This document shows positions 42,763 to 51,441 of a stretch of 64,000 bases of DNA, one piece after another (the stretch's first letter is position 1; every line of letters begins with the position of its first letter). The stretch is from Candidatus Omnitrophota bacterium (GTDB taxonomy: Bacteria > Hinthialibacterota > Hinthialibacteria > Hinthialibacterales > JAKPRU01), in the NCBI GenBank assembly GCA_029570205.1, contig JAKQSI010000051.1, forward strand, positions 45,952 through 109,951. Reading direction: 5' to 3'. Under the pieces are notes generated by a model, which saw only the letters and a program-made list of their open reading frames with translations, was not told the origin of the DNA and made no database searches. A program made the position numbers and the translations under genes.

Positions 42763-43956
42763 CTACGCAGAGAGGCCGCCGGGAGGTGAGGAACGCAGCG
42801 CCTGGTGGTTATTCTCCATGTAGTCAAAAAAACGGTCAAAGTGATAAGTGGCATCGTGCGGGCCGGGGGAGCCTTCCGGGTGGTATTGAACCGAAAAGAA
42901 TTTCATCTCGCGGCATTCCAGGCCCTCCACGGTGTGATCGTTCAAATTGATATGCGTCACTTTCACGTACTCATTGTGCGCCAGTGAATCCATGTCCACG
43001 CAGAATCCATGGTTTTGCGCGGTGATTTCCACTTTGCTGGTGGAGAGATCCTGTACGGGCTGGTTGCCGCCCCGATGGCCGAACTTGAGTTTGTAGGTCC
43101 GTCCACCGGCAGCCAGGCCGATAATCTGATGTCCCAGGCAGATGCCGAATATGGGCAGTCGCCCCATGAGGCTCCGAACCGTTTCAATCGCATACGTAAC
43201 AGGTTCCGGGTCGCCCGGGCCGTTCGACAAAAACACGCCGTGCGGTTCCCATGCCAGGATCTCCTCGGCAGACGTGAAAGCCGGAACGACTCGCACTTCG
43301 CCACCGCGATAAATCAGGTGACGCAAGATATTTCGTTTCACACCGAAATCAATCGCCACCACCCGCTTGGAACCGTCGAATCGCCGCGCCGGCTCCCCTA
43401 ACGGAACCCCCATCGGCAGTAGTGAGTCCTCCCAGAGATAGGGATGGTCCGTGGTGACATATTTCACCAAGTCCTGCCCCGCCATGTTCGGCAGCGCCCG
43501 CGCCTTTTCCAGCAGATCGTCGGGGTGATCGAGGTCCGTGGAGATGATCCCCTGGGTCACGCCGCCGATCCGGAGACGTCGCACCAGCGCGCGGGTGTCG
43601 ATCCCATACAGACCGGTAACCCCCTGCGCTTTCATCCAGTCTTCGAGACCCCCATTTGCACGCCAGCTGCTGAACCGCGCGGACAGCTCTTTGACGATGA
43701 ATCCGGCCACCTGGATTTTCTGAGACTCCAGGTCCTCCGGCGAGATACCGTAATTCCCGATGAGCGGGTATGTCATTGTGACAATCTGCCCGTAATACGA
43801 GGGATCGGTCAGGATCTCCTGGTATCCGGTCATGGAGGTATTGAAAACGACCTCGCCCCCCGCTTCCCCGTACGCTCCAAAGAGACGGCCACGGTAGGCC
43901 GTTCCATCCGCCAAAACAAGCAATCCAGGTGGGTGTTCAGGTTTTTTAATTATCAT
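42763..43956 (-). CDS. carA: Carbamoyl-phosphate synthase small subunit
   Basis: CarA hydrolyses glutamine and passes ammonia to CarB for carbamoyl phosphate, used in pyrimidine and arginine synthesis. The 397-residue product has the small-subunit N-terminal domain ([12 protein letters not shown], then [20 protein letters not shown]). A class I glutamine amidotransferase follows, with C in FGICLGHQ (about residue 275), His-Glu in [10 protein letters not shown] (about 358), and the QNHGF segment. All catalytic residues are kept and the length is normal. The large subunit is not adjacent in this window. The gene appears alone, with a toxin-like gene downstream. Confidence 0.95.
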   Translation of the reverse strand: MIIKKPEHPPGLLVLADGTAYRGRLFGAYGEAGGEVVFNTSMTGYQEILTDPSYYGQIVTMTYPLIGNYGISPEDLESQKIQVAGFIVKELSARFSSWRANGGLEDWMKAQGVTGLYGIDTRALVRRLRIGGVTQGIISTDLDHPDDLLEKARALPNMAGQDLVKYVTTDHPYLWEDSLLPMGVPLGEPARRFDGSKRVVAIDFGVKRNILRHLIYRGGEVRVVPAFTSAEEILAWEPHGVFLSNGPGDPEPVTYAIETVRSLMGRLPIFGICLGHQIIGLAAGGRTYKLKFGHRGGNQPVQDLSTSKVEITAQNHGFCVDMDSLAHNEYVKVTHINLNDHTVEGLECREMKFFSVQYHPEGSPGPHDATYHFDRFFDYMENNHQALRSSPPGGLSA

Positions 43957-44196
43957 TTTTTATCCACGGCTATGTCCTGCCGATATCAATCAATGTTAAG
44001 TTATGCAGACAACTCTCATCTTGTTGACTGCATAGCAGTCGGAGAATCCCTCACCCCAACGCGTTCCCGGAGGGTAAGGGAGAAGTGACCGTGGCACAGC
44101 AACAGAATAGATGAGAAAACTGCAACGTGCATTTACGCTAAAACTGAAGTATATCATGAGGAAAGGCCGGTCGCCCGGTACGGCGCAAAATGAAAT

Positions 44197-45213
44197 ATGA
44201 TTTTCTCGCTGATTATCCCAGTCCATAATGGCGGAGACATCCTGAGAGAGGCGCTGGACGCCGTGCAGCAGTGTTCCCCTCCTCCCGCCGAAGTGATTGT
44301 TGTGGATGACGGTTCCACAGACGGCAGTGACCGGGTCGCGGCAGAATACCGGGTGCGGGTTGTGCCCATTCCGGGACCTTCCGGACCGGCTACCGCACGC
44401 ACTCGTGGGGCAGAGACCGCACAGGGGGATATCCTGGTGTTCACCGATGCGGATGTCTTGGTTCCCAGTGATCTTTTTCTCTTGCTCAGAGAGGACTTTT
44501 CGCGAGAGGAAGTCTCGGCAGTCCAGGGAACGTTCTCGGATTACTGCCCGTTCGGCAATTTCTGCTCGGTCTACAAAAATCTATACAACCGTTACGTGAT
44601 CAATTCTTTACCCGATTGGATCGACACAACGTTTACCTCGCTGACAGCAGTCCGGCGAGATATCTTCTTTGCCTGTGGCGGATTCGATTGCAACATCTCT
44701 ACGCCATCGGTCGAAGATCGAACGCTGGGACGGAACCTGATCCGATACGGAGCAAAGATCCTTCTGGATCGACGAATCCAAGTGGTCCACTACAAAGAAC
44801 TCACACTCCTGGGCTTCATTCGAAACCAATTTCGCCGCTCCCGGGACCTCGCAAAGCTCCTGTTGCGAAACCGGAAAGACGAACAAAAATCATCGTCTTC
44901 GCCAAAGTCGTTCGATCCGAAAGGGCGTTTTGGAACCAATGCACCATCCACCATGGCGCGGATACCGGTCGCCTATCTGGGCATGGCGGCGCTGATTGCG
45001 TCATACCTGTGGTCGGGGGCTTGGCCGGTCCTGATGATCTGTCTTGGCACATACCTTGGATTGGCTTACCCGTTTACCGGCTATCTGGTCCGGGAAGAGG
45101 GATTGGGCTTCGCTTTTGTGAGTTTGCCGTTGAATTTCCTGGATGCCGTGGTCAGCGGAGCCGGTGTGGCGTGGGGCGTGTTCAGTTTCATCGTTTTTGG
45201 AAAGCGATATTGA
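44197..45213 (+). CDS. Glycosyltransferase family 2 with C-terminal membrane helices
   Basis: The 338-residue product is a GT-A glycosyltransferase. Motifs seen are LIIPVHNGGDILREAL, VIVVDDGSTDGSDR and FTDADVLVPSD (D-x-D), with later TAVRRDIFFACGGFD and the ED motif in SVEDRTLGRNLIRYG, as in family 2. At least two hydrophobic segments close the protein, near 254-285 (AYLGMAALIASYLWSGAWPV) and 310-332, so it is probably inner-membrane attached and works on lipid-linked glycans. An ATG at 44197 starts it. It is close to the 14-copy array and tpiA but has no clear functional link to them. Confidence 0.87.
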   Translation: MIFSLIIPVHNGGDILREALDAVQQCSPPPAEVIVVDDGSTDGSDRVAAEYRVRVVPIPGPSGPATARTRGAETAQGDILVFTDADVLVPSDLFLLLREDFSREEVSAVQGTFSDYCPFGNFCSVYKNLYNRYVINSLPDWIDTTFTSLTAVRRDIFFACGGFDCNISTPSVEDRTLGRNLIRYGAKILLDRRIQVVHYKELTLLGFIRNQFRRSRDLAKLLLRNRKDEQKSSSSPKSFDPKGRFGTNAPSTMARIPVAYLGMAALIASYLWSGAWPVLMICLGTYLGLAYPFTGYLVREEGLGFAFVSLPLNFLDAVVSGAGVAWGVFSFIVFGKRY

Positions 45214-45330
45214 ATATCTCCTGAGAGAGCCGGGGCATAACCGTCATTGAGGACCGATACCAGGATTGGGTGCTTGAATGAGATTTCTCCCTTCGGTCGA
45301 AATGACAGGCCTGTTGTCATTCCGCTCATC

Positions 45331-45831
45331 GACAGGCACAGAGGCCTGTCCCACCAGTGGGCCAGGCGTCCCTGTCTGGCAGCCATCCAGTAGGCCAGGC
45401 GTCCCTGCCTGGCAGCTACCCAGTAGGCCAGGCGTCCCTGCCTGGCAGCTACCCAGTAGGCCAGGCGTCCCTGTCTGGCAGCCACCCAGTAGGCCAGGCG
45501 TCCCTGTCTGGCAGCCACCCAGTAGGCCAGGCGTCCCTGCCTGGCAGCTACCCAGTAGGCTAGGCGTCCCTGCCTGGCAGCTACCCAGTGGGCCAGGCGT
45601 CCCTGCCTGGCAGCTACCCAGTAGGACAGGCGTCCCTGCCTGGCAGCTACCAGTGGGCCAGGCGTCCCTGCCTGGCAGCTACCCAGTAGGACAGGCGTCC
45701 CTGCCTGGCAGCTACCCAGTAGGCCAGGCGTCCCTGCCTGGCAGCTACCCAGTAGGCCAGGCGTCCCTGTCTGGCAGCTACCAGTGGGCCAGGCGTCCCT
45801 GCTTGGCAGCCACCAGTGGGCCAGGCGCGGT
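45331..45831. repeat. Tandem array II: 14 palindromic units of about 33 bp plus a partial one
   Basis: Fourteen near-identical units (GGCCAGGCGTCCCTGCCTGGCAGC then TACCCAGTA) run head to tail. Each carries a 7-bp inverted repeat, GCCAGGC/GCCTGGC, around six bases (GTCCCT). Variants include TGTCTGG, TAGGACAGG, CCACC for CTACC, and a one-base-shorter unit. A reverse-oriented ACAGGC-type unit (GACAGGCACAGAGGCCTGT) heads the array at 45331, and the array ends in a truncated unit at 45816. It lies between the glycosyltransferase and tpiA, about 70 bases upstream of the latter. Long open frames through it are artefacts of the 33-bp period. Confidence 0.95.
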
Positions 45832-45903
45832 TCTGTTGGAGAAGGGCCGTTCTTTACGCTATGATAACCTCCATCAATTCTTTCATAAGGAGCAACAAAT
45901 CGA

Positions 45904-46668
45904 ATGCGAAAACTGATTCTTGCCGGGAACTGGAAAATGAATAAAGGCGCTGCGTCCGCGGCTGTGGAATTGGCGCGTGGTGTGGCGGCGGAGGTCGGGG
46001 CTGTGACGGAAGTGGATGTGGTGCTCTGCCCGCCATTTACGTCCCTTCGGCCCGTCGTGGAGGCAGTGAAGGGAACCCGAATCACGGTCGGCGCTCAAAA
46101 CATGTATCCCGAAGACAGCGGGGCGTTCACGGGCGAGATTTCACCGCTGGATCTGCTGGATTGCGGCTGCAAGTATGTCATTCTCGGTCACTCTGAACGT
46201 CGCACGATTTTCAAGGAAACCAACGAGTTCATCAACAAGAAGGTGATCTGCGCCCTTGCAAAGGGGCTGATTCCCATTATGTGTATCGGCGAAACAGAGC
46301 AAGAACGGATTGACGGTAAGACCGAGACGGTTGTGGAAGACCATTTGAAAGGCGGACTTGCAGGTCTTACGCCGGAGCAGGTTCGAACTGTGGTTATCGC
46401 CTATGAGCCGGTTTGGGCAATCGGTACCGGCAAGACCGCCAGCCCTGAAGATGCACAGGCGGTGCATAAGTTCTGCCGCGACTGGTTGACCAATGCCTAC
46501 GACCAGGCCACCGCGCAGGCTGTCCGCATCCAATACGGCGGCAGTATGAAACCGGATAATGCGCACGATCTGCTGACTCAACCCGACATCGACGGCGGGC
46601 TGATCGGCGGTGCAAGTTTGAAGGTGGACTCTTTTGTGGGTATCATTCGAAACAGCGGCGCGTTATGA
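45904..46668 (+). CDS. tpiA: Triosephosphate isomerase
   Basis: TpiA interconverts dihydroxyacetone phosphate and glyceraldehyde 3-phosphate in glycolysis. The 254-residue product is a standard barrel with K11 in GNWKMN, the H-S-E-R-R loop with the catalytic His (VILGHSERR), the Glu in AYEPVWAIGTG near 168, and the phosphate loop IQYGGSMKPDN with GGLIGGASL at the end. AAGGAG stands 13 bases before the ATG, just past array II. No other glycolytic gene is present. Confidence 0.97.
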   Translation: MRKLILAGNWKMNKGAASAAVELARGVAAEVGAVTEVDVVLCPPFTSLRPVVEAVKGTRITVGAQNMYPEDSGAFTGEISPLDLLDCGCKYVILGHSERRTIFKETNEFINKKVICALAKGLIPIMCIGETEQERIDGKTETVVEDHLKGGLAGLTPEQVRTVVIAYEPVWAIGTGKTASPEDAQAVHKFCRDWLTNAYDQATAQAVRIQYGGSMKPDNAHDLLTQPDIDGGLIGGASLKVDSFVGIIRNSGAL

Positions 46669-46872
46669 GGTCTTGCGATCACGCTGTAGAGAATGCCGAT
46701 CACAAGAAAATGGACCCGGTCATTTGCATGGAGAAATCTCTTTCGAAAGAAAAATTGCCCCGCGTGGGGATGTCGGCAGCGAAGGCGACACGAAAGCTAT
46801 TGAAACCGGGTCGCCGGTCGAAATAGAAAAACATCGATAGATTGTAAAGAAAGAAGAAAAGGAGGTTCCCAC

Positions 46873-47724
46873 GTGAACACCCAGTTCCTGTCTTTCAGCA
46901 ACCCGAGTTTCAACGCGGTCAGAATCGTTCGGAGACACTTCCCAATTTGCCTGATTGGTGTCGCGGTTTTGTCTTTCTTCTCCTGTGCCGGAATGGAGGG
47001 CGGTGGTGGAGGATTCAACCTGATCTCGGAAAGTGAGGAGAGGCAGCTGGGTACGGAACTCTCCCAGGAGATCGCCAAACAAGGCGAATTGGTCGAGGAT
47101 GCTGTTGTTGTGGGGTATGTCCGGGATGTCGGACTACGCCTGATAGCGGTTTCGGCAAAACCGGATTACAGCTACCAGTTTCATGTATTGAAAAAGGATG
47201 AAGTGAATGCCTTCGCCATTGCAGGCGGCCATCTGTATGTTCAAACCGGGCTGATTCTTGCCGCCGATAACGAGGCGCAGCTGGCGGGGGTGATGGCCCA
47301 TGAATTGGGACATGTCGAGAATCGGCATGTAACGCAGCAGATGTCGCGTCAATACGGAATATCGTTGCTTACCTCCGTACTGCTCGGCAATAATCCGTCG
47401 CAAACCAAACAGATCGTCGCCGGCCTTCTGGGCAACGCAACAATTATGAAATACAGCCGGGATGCCGAGCGAGAAGCGGACTGGACTGCTGTGCACTTGC
47501 TGTACCGAGCGGGGTACGATCCTATGGCATTGGCTGATTTCTTCCGAAAACTGAAAGAGGACGAAGAGCGCAGCCCGGGTCCGTTGGAAAGCCTTTTCCT
47601 GAGTCACCCCATGACCGATGACCGGATTGCCGCTGTGGAGGCGGAAATCAAGAAGTTGGCTCCCAAAACTCCCACGCGGACAGACAACAGCGAGTTCCTC
47701 CGTGTTCAAGCCCGCCTGAAATAA
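46873..47724 (+). CDS. M48-family metalloprotease, probably envelope-anchored
   Basis: The 283-residue product is a zinc protease of the M48 family. The N-terminus has a basic region and a hydrophobic segment ending F-F-S-C38, a possible lipobox. The catalytic H-E-L-G-H lies at about 142-146 in GVMAHELGHVENRHV, and the third zinc ligand Glu is in the E-R-E-A-D motif. The domain is preceded by NAFAIAGGHLYVQTGLI, typical of BepA/LoiP-like periplasmic proteases. It should act in envelope quality control. The start is GTG with AAAGGAGG 8 bases upstream. It is convergent with the KamA-family gene. Confidence 0.88.
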   Translation: MNTQFLSFSNPSFNAVRIVRRHFPICLIGVAVLSFFSCAGMEGGGGGFNLISESEERQLGTELSQEIAKQGELVEDAVVVGYVRDVGLRLIAVSAKPDYSYQFHVLKKDEVNAFAIAGGHLYVQTGLILAADNEAQLAGVMAHELGHVENRHVTQQMSRQYGISLLTSVLLGNNPSQTKQIVAGLLGNATIMKYSRDAEREADWTAVHLLYRAGYDPMALADFFRKLKEDEERSPGPLESLFLSHPMTDDRIAAVEAEIKKLAPKTPTRTDNSEFLRVQARLK

Positions 47725-47820
47725 GGAGTGCCCGATCCGGATTCCTCTTCGCACCGCAGACCCGGCTCGAAAACACGGAGTTGAATTATCGGGGTGAGTA
47801 TGAATGTCTTATGGAATTGG

Positions 47821-47838
47821 CCCCCGGCGTTCCGGGGG
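47821..47838. terminator. Possible terminator hairpin between M48 and KamA genes
   Basis: A 7-bp perfect stem, CCCCCGG/CCGGGGG, with a CGTT loop sits 96 bases after the M48 stop and 38 bases before the end of the convergent KamA gene. It is followed by ATTGCTGTCTTTG with no real T-run, so a bidirectional terminator is only possible. Confidence 0.35.
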
Positions 47839-47876
47839 ATTGCTGTCTTTGCCGGCCTCCTCCGTAAAGTAACCGC

Positions 47877-49673
47877 TCAGAAATAGTACCAGATCGTCTG
47901 ATAGTCGGCGGGATCTTCACCGATCTCACGGAGGCGGTTCAGGTAATCGAGAATGGGGATGTCCTCGCCGATATATGTACTCTGCGGAGCGATGTTTTTC
48001 TCCCATGGATGAAATTCGTAAATCCGGGAGCCGTCGGGACGAATAGACAGCAGATCATGGTGCTGGTAAGCGCGCAGGTAGTTTTTTCCAAGACCGGGCA
48101 CATTGAAGACGGCTTCATCGGTCCGTTCCAATCCCGGAAGAATCCGTGCTTCCTCTTTCTGTTCCTGTAAGAGCCGTGCAATCGGAACACGATAGGCCTT
48201 CGTTTCTTCTTTGCCTTTTGTGTTAAACGTATAATAAGGATCGATCCCCGCCAGGCGAAGAAGTCTTCTTAACAGTGCCGCCTCAAACCGACGAGAAACG
48301 TAGAAGGTGTATACGAGTTGGTTGTAAACGGGTATCCCTTCGCGTCGAAGGCGGTCGACCGCCGTCACCATATCCGGTGTGATTTCATAAGGATGTTCCA
48401 CATGAGTTACTACGGCAATTTCCCTCTTACCGGGAACACGAAGAGAGCCGAATAATTGTGCAAGACTTTCGGTAAATCTCATCGGCAGCGTAACCGGTGT
48501 CCGCGTGCCGATCCGAATCCGCTCCACACTGGGGATTGCGGCAACTTTTTGGAGGATCTCGCCCAGAATGTCGTCGTCGAGAGTCAGGGGATCTCCACCG
48601 GTAACCAGCACCTCGCGAATAGTCGGATGATCTCGAATCCAGGCAAGCGCCGCATCGATCCGCTCCGTGGAAGCAAGCGCCTCTTCCGAGAGAACATCCG
48701 TAATTTCCCAGTTCCTCTGACAGTAAACACAAATTTGGGGGCAGGTGTTATACGGTTTGAAAATCACGATCCCCGGATATCTCCGGGTAATCAGGTCGAT
48801 GGGTGAAGTGTCATGCTCCCGCATGAAATCGAGATCGCATTCCTTGCTCGTGCGGTATTGTTTCATCTGTTCGATGTATTCGGAGTTCGGAATTACCTGA
48901 GCACGAATCGCCCGGTCTCGAGTGGATGGGTGACAATCCATTAACGAGAGATAGTAAGGGGTAATGCCCACGGGGATTCGGGCCTCCCTCGCCGACCGGA
49001 TATCCTCGAGTTCTTCTTTCGTCACATGTACAAGCGAAAGAACCGGATGAGCATCCCGAATGACGTGTCTTAAATGCCAGCGCCAATCATTCCAATCCTC
49101 GGTGGATGCTCCGAATTGCCGGCAAATCCTGTCACGGAGCATGAGACGTTCTGCGACGATTTCCCCCTGCAATCCATGCGCGTACCGTTGCATCCTCTCT
49201 TCTACATGTTTGCCGAATCGATCGAGTTCGTTGGATCGTGCCAAGGCCGCCCTTCGTCCCGTCAGCGAGCTGCTGATATTGAGATAATCGGATATTTCCG
49301 AGGCTCCCCGTGTTTCCAGGCCCATAATAATGTGCATGAGATCCGCAAAAAATCCGGGCTGAAGATCGGGGCGTGGATTCCTTTTGCCAAGATCGAAAAG
49401 AACTCTGGCCACGCTGAATCCGGTAAAACTGTCCGACCGTGCCTTGAGAAGAGAACGCATGGCACGCGCGCAATCCCGTACACGGATCACCTTGCCCTCC
49501 GACAGCCCGACATCTTCGCGAAACATGTCGTATTGGTACCGGCTGACCTGCTCGAATATCCGTTCACGGGCGACTTCCACATTACTTGCGGACTCGGCAA
49601 TCACCAGGAACTCAGCCGCCTCTGCACGGAATTTCTCTTCGGTATATTCAATGGTCTGAGTGGGAAGCGCCAT
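47877..49673 (-). CDS. KamA-family radical SAM aminomutase (long form)
   Basis: The 598-residue product is a radical SAM enzyme of the lysine/glutamate 2,3-aminomutase family, which move an alpha-amino group to the beta position. The iron-sulfur motif is C-P-Q-I-C-V-Y-C (C-x3-C-x2-C) near 330. The PLP-lysine region reads PGLGKNYLRAYQ near 535-545. The family GGDPLTLDD segment is also present. The N-terminal 250 residues are a helical extension absent from B. subtilis/E. coli YjeK-sized proteins (about 340-470 residues), as in the longer KamA homologues. The substrate is not determinable here. I chose the ATG at 49673 (MALPTQT) over a longer start. It lies 358 bases downstream of the ATP-grasp operon on the same strand. 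Confidence 0.82.
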   Translation of the reverse strand: MALPTQTIEYTEEKFRAEAAEFLVIAESASNVEVARERIFEQVSRYQYDMFREDVGLSEGKVIRVRDCARAMRSLLKARSDSFTGFSVARVLFDLGKRNPRPDLQPGFFADLMHIIMGLETRGASEISDYLNISSSLTGRRAALARSNELDRFGKHVEERMQRYAHGLQGEIVAERLMLRDRICRQFGASTEDWNDWRWHLRHVIRDAHPVLSLVHVTKEELEDIRSAREARIPVGITPYYLSLMDCHPSTRDRAIRAQVIPNSEYIEQMKQYRTSKECDLDFMREHDTSPIDLITRRYPGIVIFKPYNTCPQICVYCQRNWEITDVLSEEALASTERIDAALAWIRDHPTIREVLVTGGDPLTLDDDILGEILQKVAAIPSVERIRIGTRTPVTLPMRFTESLAQLFGSLRVPGKREIAVVTHVEHPYEITPDMVTAVDRLRREGIPVYNQLVYTFYVSRRFEAALLRRLLRLAGIDPYYTFNTKGKEETKAYRVPIARLLQEQKEEARILPGLERTDEAVFNVPGLGKNYLRAYQHHDLLSIRPDGSRIYEFHPWEKNIAPQSTYIGEDIPILDYLNRLREIGEDPADYQTIWYYF

Positions 49674-50031
49674 GATGTTCGCCTTCTGATGTCTCTGAAT
49701 ATTCCCCACCTTTCATCGGCAACATGTGATTATGCCTGCTGACTGCCCAATCGCGATCTGTTTCAGACCACAAATTGGGAAAGGCATTTCTTCAGAAAAT
49801 CACGCGCAAGTTGCTGTCAGGCTGTCCCTGCAGCCTGTTCATCGACAGGGAACGCAGTTCACTGCATTGCTATCCCCCGCTTCGCTTCGAACATTCCGAT
49901 CATTTCATGACGGCTATCTTCATTAGTCACATATCTTATCAATATGCAACATTATTTCATTACAAAAGCATTGCTGATTCTCGAATAATCCACCGTCGTA
50001 TGCCGGCATCATATCGTAAAATACAAAAAGA
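49674..50031. other. AT-rich spacer between the ATP-grasp operon and the KamA-family gene
   Basis: This 358-base gap is relatively AT-rich and probably carries the promoter of the KamA-family gene. The left part contains an imperfect hairpin (CTGTCCCTGCAGCCTGTTCATCGACAGGG). I see no coding content; frames across it are short and without domains. Confidence 0.35.
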
Positions 50032-51441
50032 TCAAGGTATTAATTCGGCAGCCGCGAGACCCGCTGGACGTGCATTCGCCTCAAGGAGCATCCAGCGGAT
50101 TGTCACCTCGTCCGGATGCCAAACCGGAATCATGTCGAATGCAATCAACGATAATCGGTCCATATCCGGCACATCATGCTCCAGCGCTGCAACCGCAATC
50201 TGAGCGAGGGATTTGATAGATTCCATATCCAAGACTTCTTCGGGAATAAAGTGGTGTTTCTCTTCTTCAACGCACATGAGTGCTTTTTTGCCACCACTGA
50301 GGCGGAGAATAGCCGCGCCGCACCCCACGGACACAACATCGGATGACGCATCTCTCGCCATGTACCAGCACCCGGAATAGGACCAGGTTCCTGAACTCGT
50401 CTTGACGACATTTAAACGCAACACAGCCCTTTTTGGAACCCCCTCGTGGTAGATATATACGTTTCCGCATTCTTCGCGAATCAGGACATCATTCCACGAT
50501 TGAATATTCTGCGTAATGTGTAATAGCGCATTCTCTACCTCGGCGGATTGCAGGGGAAACCGGCGCACACGATCTCCCTCGGTGGAATCATCCGGCAGCA
50601 CATACACCACGAGGACCCGTTCGCCTATCTCCAACAGAAGACGATGCACTTGATCCCGCGTCCATTCCTTTGGCACAAACCAGTGACCCGGCGTCGAAAT
50701 CCCGATACGTTCCCAGCACCGATGGGCAAGATGCTTCCGATCCGCTCTTTCACTGACTCGACCGGCAGGGTTTAACAGGACAATCCCCGTCTCCCGGGCT
50801 TCGATTGTCAGTTGACGATGAAGAGGAATTTCTTCCTTGCGTGGCAGGTTGAGGATGAGCGCTGAATGAATCCGTACAGGATGCTTAAACCGAACAAGGC
50901 GGGACTTTCCATCTTCACCCACCAGAACTCCCCCGAGTGCCGTTCCGTCATTCCGAATCCAACACGAGCGTGGCACTCCGAGTACCCTTGCATGAGATCG
51001 CAGTTCCCCGATGCGTCCCTCTTCCAGTGCATGAACCGTCTGAACAATAGAGAGGATTTCATTACCGGTAAGAACCGCCAATATTTCGTTCCCCCCTTTC
51101 CATTCCTCGACGGACTCCGCCGTCCACACCGCCGGATCGACTCGAACCATAGGTAATCGAAATCGACCGGCAACCCGCTCCCGAAACAGGGCCTTCACGA
51201 TATCGAGGTAGGTCTTGTCTCTTACGAAAACAAACTCCCCATCCGTTAGCCGTACGCGATTGCGGATATCCTGCCAGACATCCTCATTCTGCACTGCGGC
51301 ATCAATGGCGTCAACAAGAAGAACACAATTCGCGGGAGCAGCCAGCCGATCCCAACAATTCAGTCCGAAGCGCGATTCCAGCAGGGTCCTCAACAAAGCG
51401 TCCAGGAACACACTGAACTCATCCCTGGAAAACTCTTTCAT
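50032..51441 (-). CDS. Uncharacterised ATP-grasp-like protein, partner of the giant gene
   Basis: The 469-residue product is not in a named family I recognise. Its C-terminal half has ATP-grasp character. HWFVPKEWTRDQVHRLL leads into a beta strand and loop, VLVVYVLPDDSTEGDRV, which corresponds to the phosphate/Lys loop. KRAVLRLNVVKTS with the following strands matches the R-x-N-containing sheet. The last strand reads D-M-I-P then WMLLEANARPAGL, like the E-x-N-x-R-P metal/ATP end of the fold. The first 200 residues are mixed and include RVDPAVWTAESVEEWK. The usual catalytic Lys appears replaced by Y, so activity is uncertain. It overlaps the giant gene by 4 bases (ATGA), so they are translated together and probably form one complex. 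Confidence 0.65.
   Translation of the reverse strand: MKEFSRDEFSVFLDALLRTLLESRFGLNCWDRLAAPANCVLLVDAIDAAVQNEDVWQDIRNRVRLTDGEFVFVRDKTYLDIVKALFRERVAGRFRLPMVRVDPAVWTAESVEEWKGGNEILAVLTGNEILSIVQTVHALEEGRIGELRSHARVLGVPRSCWIRNDGTALGGVLVGEDGKSRLVRFKHPVRIHSALILNLPRKEEIPLHRQLTIEARETGIVLLNPAGRVSERADRKHLAHRCWERIGISTPGHWFVPKEWTRDQVHRLLLEIGERVLVVYVLPDDSTEGDRVRRFPLQSAEVENALLHITQNIQSWNDVLIREECGNVYIYHEGVPKRAVLRLNVVKTSSGTWSYSGCWYMARDASSDVVSVGCGAAILRLSGGKKALMCVEEEKHHFIPEEVLDMESIKSLAQIAVAALEHDVPDMDRLSLIAFDMIPVWHPDEVTIRWMLLEANARPAGLAAAELIP

Noticed and set aside
45331..45831. CRISPR array
   Set aside because: Units abut directly with no unique spacers, each unit is itself variable, and no cas gene is in the window.
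45278..46085. Repetitive frames across array II on both strands
   Set aside because: Same cause: the 33-bp period keeps every frame open. They overlap tpiA or lack a ribosome binding site.
46669..46872. Small gene between tpiA and the M48 protease
   Set aside because: Short frames without a ribosome binding site or domain; treated as leader sequence of the protease gene.
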